Source: UBA1038 sp964481445 (GTDB lineage Bacteria > Bacillota > Clostridia > Christensenellales > Aristaeellaceae). Taken from it: a stretch of 17,681 nucleotides of DNA. The stretch spans positions 1 through 17,681 of the forward strand of contig CAYZTQ010000041.1 of the NCBI GenBank assembly GCA_964481445.1, read 5' to 3'. The notes under the pieces are model-generated. The model saw nothing but the letters and a program-made list of their open reading frames with translations, ran no database searches and had not been told where the DNA came from. A program made the position numbers and the translations under genes. This document shows positions 17,677 to 17,681 of this stretch, piece after piece; position 1 is the stretch's first letter; each line of letters begins with the position of its first letter.

Positions 17677-17681
17677 GTGGC

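Overview
The window is about 17.7 kb of GC-rich bacterial chromosome. It looks like an anaerobic Clostridia-type Firmicute. Supporting signs are the infC-rpmI-rplT order behind an attenuated leader, AGGAGG ribosome binding sites almost everywhere, consensus TTGACA/TATAAT promoters, a single-chain pyruvate:ferredoxin oxidoreductase, AddB, a QueT-type transporter, and a small P-loop protein of a kind I recall from Clostridia. I cannot name the genus. No tRNA, rRNA, CRISPR array, insertion sequence or prophage is visible.

Layout. 1-1418: the last codons of an unidentified gene, then a consensus promoter, a roughly 136-base leader with a terminator hairpin, and infC, rpmI, rplT. IF-3 almost certainly starts at an AUC codon. 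1416-1683: a long imperfect hairpin repeat that begins at the rplT stop codon, then a terminator. 1684-2217: family I inorganic pyrophosphatase. 2334-3377: a lipoprotein with a cytochrome b5-like domain, followed by a four-helix membrane protein with two His-x13-His pairs, as in a two-heme cytochrome b. 3375-3649: a second copy of the hairpin repeat and two terminators. 3687-7211 (minus): nifJ. 7461-8867: MATE exporter, divergent from nifJ. 8928-11888 (minus): glgP followed by queT. 12031-15339: addB, divergent from glgP. 15501-17329: a P-loop protein, a PflX-like radical SAM protein with no gap to it, and a DUF1003-type membrane protein. 17330-17681: no gene, with a terminator at its start and a consensus promoter at its end that points out of the window.

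How the genes fit together. Most are housekeeping: translation initiation and ribosome assembly, pyrophosphate removal, pyruvate oxidation to acetyl-CoA with reduced ferredoxin, glycogen or maltodextrin phosphorolysis, and double-strand-break processing. The less ordinary material is the putative heme pair at 2334-3377, the two related hairpin repeats placed against stop codons, the alternative pairing seen in the infC leader, and an AddB that lacks the N-terminal Walker A motif and has no addA beside it. All functions are read from sequence motifs; no database search was done.
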